NCBI GenBank assembly: GCA_016946835.1 | Contig: JACVTC010000006.1 | Coordinates: forward strand, 1,830,001 to 1,885,000 | From: Neocallimastix lanati (nom. inval.) | Lineage: Eukaryota > Neocallimastigomycota > Neocallimastigomycetes > Neocallimastigales > Neocallimastigaceae | Reading direction: 5' to 3' | Length of the DNA: 55,000 bases | In this document: positions 44,307-55,000 of the stretch, one piece after another | How positions within the stretch are numbered: the stretch's first letter is position 1 | How the letters are laid out: each line of letters starts with the position of its first letter | Notes under the pieces: generated by a model | Told to the model about the DNA's origin: nothing | Databases searched by the model: none | The model's input: only the letters and a program-made list of their open reading frames with translations | Made by a program: the position numbers and the translations under genes

Positions 44307-45224
44307 ATGAGAACATCCAGTACTTCCAGTACTCCAACAGAGAGTACTCCAGAAAGTAAGCTTAGCTTCAGAGAATTAAAGAAAGAATTAAAAGATTTTG
44401 AAAAGCTTACTAAACAAAACCTTGACATCAACTCCTGGGCAAATGAGTTAAAGGCATGGATAAAATACCAACATATCAAGGATCCTGAAACTATTTTTAC
44501 TGCTTGTATATTAACGGCTTCTGGAGAACCAAGAGAAATTATCCAAGAACTAGAAGATGGAAATGACCTTACTGAAGATGAAGATTCTGATTTCGATAGC
44601 GATAGTGAAGGAGAAGATGATGAAGAAAGTGAATCTACTACCACCTACCCAAGCCTTGATGAAATCATAAATCATCTGAAGACTTTCTATGGACTTAAAG
44701 AAGATCAAACCAACTTGTTACGAGAATTGCGTTCCATGAAAATAAAGAAGAATGAGAAAGTTAAAGATTTTAATGTCCGTTATAGATCTTTGTACCATAA
44801 ATTGGATAAAAAGAGAAGAAGAAAAATTAGTGTTTTAGATTATGCAGATTCCTTAACCAATAATCCTGACGCATGGAGAAAGGTTATGCTTAAAGACCAT
44901 ATTTCTATTACCAAAGCATTCGCTATAGCTGAAAAAGTTGATCGTTTATCTATTAAAAATAGTACTGAATATTATGATAAGACTCGTTACAATCTCCTTA
45001 ACTCTAAAAGTAATTTTAATAAGAACATTTCAAATGATTTTAACAAACCAAAAACCCACAAAAATGTATCTATAGAAAATCTCACTAACAAGATGAAAGA
45101 AATGAAAATTAGTACTTGCTGGTTTTGTAGCAATGAAGGACATACCAAACGAAACTGTCCTAAATTAAATTCTATATTGGAAAATAACCGCAAGAAGTTT
45201 TATGAAAATTATTTAAACCACTAA
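44307..45224 (+). CDS. Gag polyprotein of the Ty3/gypsy element
   Basis: The ORF of 305 residues starts with a Ser/Thr-rich N-terminus, followed by a helical capsid-like region (residues ~15-225) interrupted by an acidic Asp/Glu/Ser stretch (~92-112). The segment WANELKAWIKYQ and the later LRELRSMKIKKNEKVKDFNV resemble retrotransposon capsid helices. A single CCHC zinc knuckle, CWFCSNEGHTKRNC (~271-284), near the C-terminus would bind the RNA genome. The ORF ends at TAA 45222-45224, six bases after a -1 slippery heptamer that leads into pol. No stops or frameshifts interrupt it. It forms the virus-like particle in the cytoplasm. Confidence 0.93.
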   Translation: MRTSSTSSTPTESTPESKLSFRELKKELKDFEKLTKQNLDINSWANELKAWIKYQHIKDPETIFTACILTASGEPREIIQELEDGNDLTEDEDSDFDSDSEGEDDEESESTTTYPSLDEIINHLKTFYGLKEDQTNLLRELRSMKIKKNEKVKDFNVRYRSLYHKLDKKRRRKISVLDYADSLTNNPDAWRKVMLKDHISITKAFAIAEKVDRLSIKNSTEYYDKTRYNLLNSKSNFNKNISNDFNKPKTHKNVSIENLTNKMKEMKISTCWFCSNEGHTKRNCPKLNSILENNRKKFYENYLNH

Positions 45225-45244
45225 AAGGGAGTAGAAGCACTCCC
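45212..45244 (+). promoter_or_regulatory. -1 programmed ribosomal frameshift signal (gag/pol)
   Basis: The heptamer TTTAAAC (45212-45218) is placed in the gag frame exactly as T TTA AAC. An 8-nt spacer follows that contains the gag stop, then a perfect 6-bp hairpin GGGAGT-AGAAGC-ACTCCC (45227-45244). The pol frame is -1 relative to gag and is open from the heptamer onward. This is the standard architecture of -1 frameshift sites; a pseudoknot extension is possible but not evident. Confidence 0.88.
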
Positions 45245-48200
45245 ATCGTCAAAAAAATTGCTTCAGTCTGCCATCGTCCCAAAACAGTTGACTTAAAAGA
45301 AGATGATGATTATGAAGAAATTGCTGATTTCCAAGAAGGTACTACTACGGATTATTACGAAGATTTTGATGATGAGTCGGATGGTTCCAAAGAATTGGAT
45401 TACTTAGTAAACGTTATAAAGAGAAAGGCAAATCCTAAAGATGAAGAGACTAGTGACCAAAGAGGAAAGAGGGTTCACCGTAGTCTAAGAGATGATCCTA
45501 AGCCAATAGTTACTCCAGGTTTACGAAAACAAAAAGAAAATCAATTAAGGGGAACATCGCGACCAGTCAAAAAGCCAACAACTCAATTACATCCTTCGAT
45601 TATGGCTCAACCCAGAATAGAGAAAGAAAAGAGGATTGAGAAAGAGCTAAGAGATAAGGAAAGAGCTAGTACTAGTACTTCTGTGGAAAATAATAAAAAT
45701 AGTATTGTTAATATTATTAATGAAGAAACTTCTCAGGAAGGAAATAATTCTAAACAAACTTTAAATAAATTAATTCAAGAAAAATCATCAGAAAAGTCAA
45801 CTGAAATTATGCCAACTAGAATTCCAAAAAGAATACAAATGCAAACTGATTGTGATAGTTATGACGTGATCAAAGATTTAAACTCCAGTAATTGCAATAT
45901 TACATTTGGACAATTATTGGACGTTGCTCCAAAGATACGGTCTCAAGTATCACAAGGACTTAAATTAGAAAAGAATAATACTAAAATTTCAGGTGCAGTG
46001 GATAATATGTGTGCTACTACAATAATAACGAACAATATAGATCATACATATAAAAGTAAACATCATGAACCACAAGAAGATGATATTGCTATGGTTGATG
46101 TAATAGTAGATGGAGTTCGTGGTAAGGCTTTAATAGATTCATGTAGCAACTTAAGTATTATCACAAAGCAATTTTTAGATAAATTACCTTATCAGTATGA
46201 ACCTATAGGAGTTAGTGCAGGACGAATACGTTTAGCAACGATGAATGATGATTACTCAGAAGATGTGTTAATCAAAGTTCCCGTAAAAATTAATGAACTA
46301 GAACTACTTGTTACGTGTAGAATTATAGACAAGGAGGATCCATTCTATGATATATTAATCAACCTCAAAACTCAAATTGATAACCAGTTATTTATACATC
46401 CAATTAGATATAGTCTTTGTCGATTTAATGATCAAGGTTTAATTGAAGAAATTGCACCTATTAATAATGAATATGATGACGAAGAAAAATTATTATGTGT
46501 AATCAAAGCATTGAATCACCAAGAAGCTAAGCAACAATTGAAAACGATTGAAGGATTACCACCCATAAAATATATATATGACACAGTTTTTCAAAGTGCA
46601 ATTAATTCAAATTATAGAGAAGCTATTACTAAATTACTTGAAGAATATATTGATATAATTGCAACTTCTTCTGAAGAATTAACACCTTCAGATTTATCAC
46701 CACACAAAATTATTCTTAAGGAAGGAGTTAAACCTATTAAACAAAAATTTTATCGACTTAGTAAATTAAAAACAGATATCTTAAAAGAAGAATTAACCAA
46801 ACTCATATATAAACGATTAATTGAACCTTCATGTTCAGAATGGTCATCACCAGTAGTACTTGTGCCTAAAAAGAACGGTAAATGGCGCCTGTGTATTGAC
46901 TATAGGAAAGTAAATGAAGCAACTAAGAAGGATTCTTATTCTTTACCAAATATTGAGGAAATTTTTGATAGCTTAGATGGAGCAAAAATCTTCTCAACAT
47001 TAGATCTTTATTCCGGTTATCATCAAATATTAATGGATGATGATAGTGTTGAAATCACTACCTTTACAACTAAGTTCGGAAACTACCAATTCAAGGTAAT
47101 GCCCTTCGGTTTAACAGGTGCTCCAGCTACATTCCAAAGAGAAATGAACCGTATACTATTTCCCTTAATAGGAAAATGTGTCTATAACTTTATCGATGAT
47201 ATTTTAATCTACTCAAGAACTGAAGAAGAACACCTAGAACATCTTAAACAAGTCTTAGAAATATTCAAGGAACATAAGTTAAAAATCAATATCGAAAAGT
47301 GTTCTTTCATGCAAACTGAAGTAGAAGTACTTGGACATAAAGTATCCTCAGAAGGTTTAAGTCCATTGGAAAACAAAGTTGAAGCTATTAAAGAATGGAA
47401 GGCTCCCTCTAACATTCATGAACTTCGATCATTTTTAGGAGCCATTGGATATTATAGAAATTTTATTAAGGACTTTGCAAAAGTTACTGCTCCTCTCTGC
47501 ACTCTATTAAGAAAAGGTATTAAGTTTGAATGGAAAAAGGAACAAGAAGAAAGTTTTAAAATTCTTAAGGAAAGATTAATCAATGCCCCAATATTAAGAT
47601 TTCCTAGATTTGATAGAGAATTTATTATAAGAACAGATGCTTCCTATGATGGAATAGGCGGTGTGCTTTTACAAAAGGATGATGAAACTGGAAAGGAGCA
47701 TCCGGTTCATTATATTAGTAGAAGTTTATCTAAATCGGAAAAGAATTATGGAATTACGGATCTAGAAGGTGCTGCTCTAATTTACTGTATTAATAAATTA
47801 AAATCTTATATTATGGGAAATCCTAAGCAAACTATAGTATATACAGATCATAGACCATTAATCGGATTACTTAAAAGTAAGGAACCACAAAATTCTCGTC
47901 ATACTAGATGGTGTTTGACTGTCAGTATGTTAGGAATTGATTTACGATATGAAACTGGAAAGAATAATGTTGTAGCAGATGCTTTATCAAGAATGAAAAA
48001 TGAAAAAGAAAAAGTTGTCTTAACAACACAAATTATCAAGGAACAAGATGAAAACCTGCTTTCAAGAACCATTAAGGAATTTATTGAAGAAAAATTTACG
48101 ACAATTGATGGTGTGGACTACTTTGTTGATGGCAATAATTATAGAAAATTAGTTACAGATACAAAAGAAAAACTTCAATTAATTTTTCAAGCACACAGTA

Positions 48201-49213
48201 TAGGACACGAAGGCTATTACAAGACATACCAACGTTTGAAAAAGAGCTACTATTGGAACAATATGGTTAATGACATTAAGCGAATTATAGGTAAATGTGA
48301 AAAATGTCAATTAAATAAATCTCAACCATACCCTGAACCAACGGAAGATAAACCAACTGAAGTGGAAGGACCATTTACACACTTAGGATTGGACATTATA
48401 GGACCTCTAAGTAAAACCAGAAATAATAATCAATATATAATCGTTGTGGTTGATTATTTTACTAAATGGGTTGAGGCAGAGCCCACTGAAAATGTTACTT
48501 CTCAGGATGTGATAAAATTTTTAATTAATGTATTTGCTCGACACGGTGTACCTCAAATTATCACTACTGATAATGGAACACAATTTACATCAGATATGAC
48601 AAAAATCTTCCTTGATTTATATGATGTATATGTTAAATTTATCACTCCATATCATCCTGAAAGCAATGGTTTAGTTGAGAATCGTAATAAAGAAATTGGA
48701 AAATTATTACGATTACTAGGACAACAACACAAAGAATGGGATGAAATTTTACCATCTGCACTTTGGGCTTTAAGAACTACTAAAAACTCAATCACTAACC
48801 ATTCAAGTTTTGAATTAGTTTATGGAAGGGAGGACCAACAACCTTTTGACATTGCTGCCAGACCAACTAAGGGTATAAATAAGTCTTCTGACGAAATTCT
48901 ACTGGAAAAATTTGTATCACACTACCAATGGGTAATGGAGGCCGCATCTAATATCAAAAATGCTTCGAAGTATTGGGCTACTAGGAGAGAAGAAAAGACC
49001 AGTATGAATCAAGCTAAAAGAATAAAACCAGGTGATTTAGTACTAGTAAGAAACTTTAATCGAACTAAATTAGAACCTTACTTTGTTGGACCTATGAAAG
49101 TGGTAAAGAAACAATTCAATACAGTCACTTTAGCTGATCCTGCTACTAATATACAAATGAATCGTAATGTTCATTTGAAAAATATTGTCAAGTTTAACTC
49201 AGCTTCTACCTAG
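45212..49213 (+). CDS. Pol polyprotein (protease, RT, RNase H, integrase)
   Basis: The -1 frame is open from the slippery site to TAG 49211-49213, about 1,333 residues, and is probably expressed only as Gag-Pol. Domains in order: a charged linker; protease at ~46090-46340 with ALIDSCSN where most relatives have D-T/S-G; RT with WRLCIDYRKVN, STLDLYSGYHQ, MPFGLTGAPATFQ and the catalytic FIDD (~47190-47200); RNase H with RTDASYDGIGGVLLQ and YTDHRPL; an integrase HHCC zinc domain (HSIGHEGYYKTYQRL ... CEKCQ, ~48190-48310); and a DDE core with D in GLDIIGP, D in TTDNGTQF and E in LVENRNKE (D-35-E spacing). A GPY/F-like end, LEPYFVGPMKVV, follows. No chromodomain is visible. All catalytic residues of RT and integrase are present, so the element may be active. 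Confidence 0.95.
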   Translation, partial: FKPLKGSRSTPIVKKIASVCHRPKTVDLKEDDDYEEIADFQEGTTTDYYEDFDDESDGSKELDYLVNVIKRKANPKDEETSDQRGKRVHRSLRDDPKPIVTPGLRKQKENQLRGTSRPVKKPTTQLHPSIMAQPRIEKEKRIEKELRDKERASTSTSVENNKNSIVNIINEETSQEGNNSKQTLNKLIQEKSSEKSTEIMPTRIPKRIQMQTDCDSYDVIKDLNSSNCNITFGQLLDVAPKIRSQVSQGLKLEKNNTKISGAVDNMCATTIITNNIDHTYKSKHHEPQEDDIAMVDVIVDGVRGKALIDSCSNLSIITKQFLDKLPYQYEPIGVSAGRIRLATMNDDYSEDVLIKVPVKINELELLVTCRIIDKEDPFYDILINLKTQIDNQLFIHPIRYSLCRFNDQGLIEEIAPINNEYDDEEKLLCVIKALNHQEAKQQLKTIEGLPPIKYIYDTVFQSAINSNYREAITKLLEEYIDIIATSSEELTPSDLSPHKIILKEGVKPIKQKFYRLSKLKTDILKEELTKLIYKRLIEPSCSEWSSPVVLVPKKNGKWRLCIDYRKVNEATKKDSYSLPNIEEIFDSLDGAKIFSTLDLYSGYHQILMDDDSVEITTFTTKFGNYQFKVMPFGLTGAPATFQREMNRILFPLIGKCVYNFIDDILIYSRTEEEHLEHLKQVLEIFKEHKLKINIEKCSFMQTEVEVLGHKVSSEGLSPLENKVEAIKEWKAPSNIHELRSFLGAIGYYRNFIKDFAKVTAPLCTLLRKGIKFEWKKEQEESFKILKERLINAPILRFPRFDREFIIRTDASYDGIGGVLLQKDDETGKEHPVHYISRSLSKSEKNYGITDLEGAALIYCINKLKSYIMGNPKQTIVYTDHRPLIGLLKSKEPQNSRHTRWCLTVSMLGIDLRYETGKNNVVADALSRMKNEKEKVVLTTQIIKEQDENLLSRTIKEFIEEKFTTIDGVDYFVDGNNYRKLVTDTKEKLQLIFQAHSIGHEGYYKTYQRLKKSYYWNNMVNDIKRIIGKCEKCQLNKSQPYPEPTEDKPTEVEGPFTHLGLDIIGPLSKTRNNNQYIIVVVDYFTKWVEAEPTENVTSQDVIKFLINVFARHGVPQIITTDNGTQFTSDMTKIFLDLYDVYVKFITPYHPESNGLVENRNKEIGKLLRLLGQQHKEWDEILPSALWALRTTKNSITNHSSFELVYGREDQQPFDIAARPTKGINKSSDEILLEKFVSHYQWVMEAASNIKNASKYWATRREEKTSMNQAKRIKPGDLVLVRNFNRTKLEPYFVGPMKVVKKQFNTVTLADPATNIQMNRNVHLKNIVKFNSAST

Positions 49214-49223
49214 CTTGAGTCTT

Positions 49224-49233
49224 AGCGGGGGCA
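49224..49233 (+). promoter_or_regulatory. Polypurine tract-like sequence
   Basis: AGCGGGGGCA sits immediately before the 3' LTR in an otherwise A/T-rich context. It is the likely plus-strand primer site, although it is short and includes C residues. Confidence 0.55.
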
Positions 49234-49235
49234 TC

Positions 49236-50026
49236 TTAATACAGAATGAACAAATAATACTAATTGTGCTAGAATAATATAAATTATTCTAACCTTATAG
49301 ATTATTCTATTCTATATAATTGGAACTTTCCAATATTCTTCAAATATTACTAAATAAAAATCTTAAGTTAATAAATCACTAATTAACTTATAATTCCTTT
49401 TTGAATTATCGATCCGATTCCATTATAATGTATTAAAAATCTTTAGCCAAGAATATTGTCCTTGCCCACTTAATATATTAATATTATATTTCTTTTGTAT
49501 TATGTTATATTGAAAATAATCAAATCTATTTAATTAGTTATTAAAATTTTCGTTATCAATTTAAATTTATTTTTAATTACTAAATTTAACTAAACCACAA
49601 TAAAATATTCTGTATAATCTCTTTATTTTTATTTTATATATATTAGTATTAAACTATTATTAAATAATTAATAATTCAATAATATATAACTACTATTTAT
49701 AACAATAATATTATTAACTAAAATAATAATTCAATTTCAATTTAAATGTTTTATTTATAAAAATAATTAGTAATTAGTTTATTAAAAAAATAGTTAGGCT
49801 TTACAAATTTTAATTTGATAAAAAATATAAATACATGTAATTTTAGTGAAATAAAATATAATCAATAACTTTCTTTTTATTAAATAAATAATTATATTAT
49901 TATTTTTTCTTTTATAAATTTAAATAAATAAATATTGATTTTAAAACAAATTATTTTTTTTTTTATTGTAATTTTATTATTTGTGTTAATTATTATTATA
50001 TTCCTAAAATTATATGAACCATACCA
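49236..50026 (+). repeat. 3' long terminal repeat
   Basis: It matches 43006-43797 essentially base for base; visible differences are one A fewer in a poly-A run near 49785 and a change at a T-run near 49965. Confidence 0.95.
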
Positions 50027-50184
50027 AATTAAATCATTAATGAACTCTTAAACTTTTAATATTTGATGATAATTTTTACATGAATATCATGTGATTAAGG
50101 AGAAATGATTATGGGAGGTTGCATTACCCCAATTTTATTTTTTTTTTATTTTATTTTATTTTATATACTTATATTATTACATTC

Positions 50185-50244
<60 letters not shown>

Positions 50245-50248
50245 TATA
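50027..50248. other. Right flank of the LTR element with (TTTA)n
   Basis: It includes GGGAGGTTGCATTACCCC (50115-50132), similar to the MITE-like ends at 42.3 kb, and a (TTTA)n run at ~50186-50245. Confidence 0.6.
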
Positions 50249-50680
50249 ATAATCACCAGAAATGATTTGGTTCTTTAAACAAAACATCCCATTCCTTTTT
50301 ATAATTTAAATCAATGATGTCTGTATCTCTTCCATCAAAAAAGAAAGTTATATAATCGGTACCACGTCATATCTATATTTACACACTTATTAGTTATAAA
50401 TTTACTAATATTAACACATTAACACGATTTTTCACCATTTGAACTATTCATTACATTATTAGTAACGATACTATCATTTTCACTATCACCATTATTAATA
50501 TTTCTTTTTTTTTTTTTTTTCATTATCAATACTATTACTATTATTAACAATACTATTCCTATTGTTATTAATTGTTATTAATATTAATATTGTTCTCTTC
50601 TTTACTACTATCAGAATCTGTACTTGAATCTATATTATTCATATCCGTGATAAAAATGTTTACATTACTATTTGATATTG
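50249..50680 (-). mobile_element. LINE-like ORF fragment, copy A (decayed)
   Basis: Minus-strand reading gives DMNNIDSSTDSDSSKEENN (~50650-50590), an Asn/Ser-rich linker, then EWDVLFKEPNHFW before a stop at ~50247. The same succession occurs in copy B at 51650-51362, and both share ATCACCAGAAATGATTTGG at the low-coordinate edge (50250, 51364). The frame is broken by stops between the pieces. Nothing clear is seen between 50680 and 50870. Confidence 0.55.
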
Positions 50681-50868
50681 GACAATATTTAGTAATTATA
50701 AAAAAATTTTTCATAAAGAACTTCAATATCCATAAAATATTTCATTCGAAATTCATGGAAAAGATAGCATTTAGAAAACCAATGTTCCAATCAAGGATTA
50801 CTATTTTTTTTTCTATAATAACATGAACACTATTTCTGGACAGGCCTTGACTTGAAAGATAAAAGGAA

Positions 50869-50869
<1 letters not shown>

Positions 50870-50909
<40 letters not shown>

Positions 50910-51870
50910 GCCGTAATTATTGCGAATTTTAATCTTTATTTATTTATTCTTATATAAAATACATGAATACTTTTAATTTTAATAAAAAATTAAAAAACAC
51001 AGAATTAATAAAATAAATAAATATTATTTGTCCAATTTGAACATAATAATAAATGAAATAGTAACGTAAAATAAAAAGTAATAATAAAAAAATAAAAATT
51101 TAAATAAATTCAGAAAAAAGTTCATATGCAACGAACTTCACCTCCTTATGGATTAGGGTTTGAATTGTTTATCTGAAAGAAATTATGGTCTTCTCCTTTA
51201 GAGGCATTGGCCCTGCTAGCCTGTCTTACTGCATTTTCAGCGTTGACGCTCCTGGTTAGTTTGCGCTTATACTTTCGGAATAGTAACCCTTGCTGAGTAC
51301 TAGTCCGAGGCATAATTTTTGTAAAGAGAGCCGCAGATCGCACCAAGAATGGCGTTTTTAAATAATCACCAGAAATGATTTGGTTCTTAAACAAAATATT
51401 CCATTCTCATTATTCACAAATTTACTTAAATTACCACGATTTTCACCAATTGAATTATTCACTAAATTAGAAGTAATGATATTATAATTTTCATTATTAC
51501 TAATATTAATAATTTTATTTTCACTATCACTATTTCTACTATTATTAACAATATTATTTCTATTGTTAATATTTATTAATATTATATACTTCGTTACTAC
51601 TATAAGAATCAGAACTTAGTTCTATATTATTCATATCTTTTCTAGATCCAAGTAGAGGTGCATAATAGGAAACTTGTCCAGTTATTTTAGCTGAAAAAAA
51701 CATTCTTATATAAGGGATAGGAATATGAGGATTCTTAAGAAATCCTTTAATGGAATAAAGTGCATTTCTAACTTTATTATTCATTCTCTGTATGATCGGT
51801 TTCGGAAGGATTATTATTATTATTAAGAAATCTTGAAACTTCGCTTCGTACTACTCTAAATTAGCACATT
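50870..51870 (-). mobile_element. LINE-like reverse transcriptase 3' part, copy B
   Basis: On the minus strand FGINKCANLE (~51860) leads to NKVRNALYSIKGFLKNPHIP and KITGQVSYYAPLLGSRKDMN (51784-51640). These resemble the thumb/connection region after the RT of non-LTR retrotransposons, where a KA..AL..LKG helix precedes a SYYxPLLG motif. An Asn-rich linker follows, then VRSAALFTKIMPRTSTQQGL (~51330-51270), a 3' untranslated stretch and a poly-A tail seen as T on the plus strand (50872-50906). Stops interrupt the upstream part, so it is a 5'-truncated dead copy, as is usual for LINEs. The catalytic YADD-type box is not present. Confidence 0.6.
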
Positions 51871-52290
51871 TATTGATACCAAATTGCATTTTATTTTATT
51901 TCTAGTCCACTTTACTGGCTAATTTTAAATTGTTATTATTTTTTTTTTTATTAATGTTTTTAAAATCCAAAGAATTTATATATTTAACACAGAATTTCTT
52001 ATAAATACGCTCAGAACTAATTAATAAATAAATTTTGACAATTAATTTTGTTAATATTTTTTAAATTTTTATTTATTATTATTAATTATATTAAATATAT
52101 GAATATCAGATATTAAGGTTTTTTGGTATTTTGATTAATGAGAGATTTACTGACTCTCATTTTAGAAGTTTAAAGAATCCTTATTATAATTATTTTTTAT
52201 TTTTTATTTTTTTGTTTAATTTTTCCATGGGTATTAATTTTAATTTTAATTTTAATTTTTTTTTATTAAATTCTTTTATTTTGTAATATA
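51871..52290. other. Intergenic, A/T-rich
   Basis: This segment lies between the LINE remnant and the 3' end of the MINDY-like gene. A mixed-composition patch near 51890-51925 may be more of the LINE. No gene is seen. Confidence 0.55.
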
Positions 52291-54804
<2,514 letters not shown>

Positions 54805-55000
54805 CTTTTTAAAAAATTCATATAAGTTATTTTATTATATATTTGAATTATAAAAGGAATAAAATGTTAAATACATTTTAATGGATAATTATTAATAAAA
54901 AAAAAAAAAATAGGATAAATTTAACTAAAATAAATACTATAAAAATAAATACTATAACTGAAATTGTAATTATATATATATATTTTATATTCCATTTTAA

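Larger units (their letters stand above)
43006..50027 (+). mobile_element. Ty3/gypsy LTR retrotransposon, near-complete
   Basis: The ~7.0-kb element has two ~791-bp LTRs that differ, by eye, only by one or two homopolymer changes. It also has a primer-binding site, gag with a zinc knuckle, pol with protease, RT, RNase H and integrase in the Ty3/gypsy (Metaviridae) order, and a purine-rich tract before the 3' LTR. Both ORFs are unbroken. The near-identical LTRs imply recent insertion. The flanking 7-mer ATTAAAT (42999-43005; 50028-50034) is a possible target-site duplication, offset by one base at the right end. The element's codon use is visibly less A/T-extreme than nearby non-coding DNA. 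Confidence 0.95.

Noticed and set aside
45395-49213. Separate pol gene starting at 45395
   Set aside because: The codon there is TTG, and the frame is open upstream to the slippery site, so expression as a -1 fusion with gag is the better model.

Overview
The window looks like nuclear DNA of an early-diverging, flagellated fungus, most likely an anaerobic gut fungus (Neocallimastigomycota). The reasons are extreme A+T richness with long homopolymers and microsatellites, many short GT-AG introns, Asn/Ser/Thr homopolymer tracts in proteins, a fungal APSES DNA-binding domain, a gene of the cilium-associated UPF0193 family, and a PA28 proteasome activator (lost in yeasts). The genus is not decided by the sequence.

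Layout. (1) 1-4.3 kb: the 3' part of a UPF0193/EVG1-like gene (+) faces a complete five-exon caprin-like RNA-binding protein gene (-). (2) 4.3-9.2 kb: a decayed unidentified gene, a broken Ty3/gypsy RT-RNase H fragment and a 77-residue coiled-coil ORF. (3) 11.8-14.3 kb: a complete five-exon PA28-gamma gene (+). (4) 15.7-24.1 kb: one five-exon gene (-) joins what look like separate ORFs into a 2,127-residue low-complexity protein ending in an APSES domain. (5) 24.1-36.5 kb: a 12.4-kb stretch without recognisable genes, with large heptanucleotide arrays in opposite orientations. (6) 36.5-39.4 kb: a complete nine-exon aspartate aminotransferase gene (+). (7) 40-52 kb: a transposon-rich block with an unidentified GC-richer islet, LINE fragments, a pair of MITE-like foldback elements, a tRNA-derived SINE-like element, and a near-intact 7.0-kb Ty3/gypsy LTR retrotransposon. 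(8) 52.3-54.8 kb: a MINDY-family deubiquitinase gene (-), with its 5' end not resolved.

Two genes touch ubiquitin-proteasome biology (PA28 and MINDY), one RNA granules/translation (caprin-like), one transcription (APSES) and one central metabolism (aspartate aminotransferase). Nothing suggests a shared operon-like unit. Exon models were assembled by hand from reading frame, splice-site dinucleotides, phase agreement and remembered family motifs, without alignment software.

The strongest mechanistic signal is in the retrotransposon. A canonical T-TTA-AAC slippery heptamer, an 8-nt spacer and a perfect 6-bp hairpin sit exactly at the gag/pol junction, which is in the -1 frame. Other items worth attention are a caprin homologue outside animals, the unusual position and size of the APSES protein, frequent AAG 3' splice sites, and the GC-richer islet at 40 kb.
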